Assembly (NCBI GenBank): GCA_017435025.1
Contig: JAFSFU010000096.1
Span: forward strand, 1-5,319
Origin: Lachnospiraceae bacterium
Lineage (GTDB): Bacteria; Bacillota_A; Clostridia; Lachnospirales; Lachnospiraceae
Reading direction: 5' to 3'
DNA: 5,319 bases
Positions 4,816 through 5,319 of this stretch are shown here, one piece after another (positions within the stretch are counted from its first letter, which is position 1; each line of letters starts with the position of its first letter). Below the pieces are notes generated by a model. It did not search any database and was not told the origin of the DNA. It saw only the letters and a list, made by a program, of their open reading frames with translations. Made by a program: the position numbers and the translations under genes.

Positions 4816-5319
4816 ATGAAAAGTGAAACGGTATATTTAAAAATAGCACAGATTACAGAGGTATACAAACCGGATGTGTTCTTAAAGGATGTAGCTGAGA
4901 TTCATTGTCACGATCAAGCATTGGAAGCCAAAATCAGATCCATGAAGATCATGTCATTTTCAGAAGTGGACGATAAACGTTGTCCTGTATCCGTTTATGT
5001 GGGCGATCTGATGGAGATATTGGGGTCAATTGAACGTATGGGTCAGGGGATTCAGGTAAACAGTGTAGGAGAATCTGAATTTGTTATAAAGTATCGGCCT
5101 GACGCCGGAGGGACGCTTGTATTTCAATGGATGAAAACACTCTTGATCGCAATTGTGTCGTTCTGCGGTGCCGCGTTTGCGATCATGACATTCAATAATG
5201 ACGCAAGCGTCACCGACGTTTTTGGAAATATCTATGAGCTGGTTATGGGGACAGAATCGGATGGCGTGACCATGCTGGAATTTTCCTATTCTCTCGGCGT
5301 GTCATTGGGTATTTTGATA
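4816..5319 (+). CDS. spoVAA: Stage V sporulation protein AA (partial, 3' end outside window)
   Basis: The first 168 codons are visible; B. subtilis SpoVAA has 206, so roughly 30-40 are missing. SpoVA proteins form the forespore inner-membrane route for dipicolinic acid (with calcium) uptake during sporulation and release in germination. The N-terminal soluble domain (about 1-100) has the SpoVAA pattern: VYLKIAQITEV (6-16), then DVAEIH (25-30) and KYRPDAGGT (92-100). A membrane helix follows at about 104-125 (FQWMKTLLIAIVSFCGAAFA), then FNNDASVTDVFGNIYELVMG (126-145), which matches the conserved loop of B. subtilis SpoVAA, and a second hydrophobic segment begins near 157. The ATG at 4816 comes 2 nt after the previous stop, with CCAGG 7 nt upstream and GAGGAG 15 nt upstream, so expression probably depends on translation of the 48-residue gene. 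No frameshift is seen. Confidence 0.93.
   Translation, partial: MKSETVYLKIAQITEVYKPDVFLKDVAEIHCHDQALEAKIRSMKIMSFSEVDDKRCPVSVYVGDLMEILGSIERMGQGIQVNSVGESEFVIKYRPDAGGTLVFQWMKTLLIAIVSFCGAAFAIMTFNNDASVTDVFGNIYELVMGTESDGVTMLEFSYSLGVSLGILI

Overview
The window reads as chromosomal DNA of a spore-forming, moderately low-GC Firmicute, most likely a clostridial anaerobe of the Lachnospiraceae type. This rests on strong GGAGG-type Shine-Dalgarno sites, a complete spoIIAA-spoIIAB-sigF operon followed by spoVA genes, and the protein sequences themselves. The lineage below Clostridia is an inference. All genes run on the + strand.

Layout: (1) 1-48 is the last 15 codons of a gene that is probably valS (valyl-tRNA synthetase). 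(2) 49-251 is a gene-free gap. It holds a 16-bp hairpin with a GAAA loop but no U-tract, and then a good housekeeping-type promoter (TTGCAA, 17 bp, TATGAT). (3) 252-3018 is a tightly packed set: folC (folylpolyglutamate/dihydrofolate synthase), an unnamed 46-residue protein overlapping the end of folC, and a 434-residue membrane protein with TPR repeats on both sides of one transmembrane segment. (4) 3029-3069 is a canonical intrinsic terminator. (5) 3087-4591 is the forespore sigma module: spoIIAA (anti-anti-sigma), spoIIAB (anti-sigma kinase) and sigF, with the last two overlapping by ATGA. (6) 4592-4666 holds a candidate sigma-G-type promoter. (7) 4667-5319 holds a 48-residue single-pass membrane protein and the first 168 codons of spoVAA, cut by the window end.

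How the genes work together: SpoIIAB binds and inhibits sigma-F and phosphorylates SpoIIAA. Dephosphorylated SpoIIAA frees sigma-F in the forespore. Sigma-F leads to sigma-G, which in Bacillus switches on spoVA, whose products move dipicolinic acid into the spore. The order sigF then spoVA matches the classical arrangement. The less familiar parts are the two microproteins, the TPR membrane protein placed between folC and spoIIA, and a terminator only 7 nt upstream of the spoIIAA ribosome-binding site with no obvious promoter after it.

I see no mobile element, CRISPR array, tRNA/rRNA or foreign island. The core content is known biology, and the points of interest are small proteins and transcription signals.
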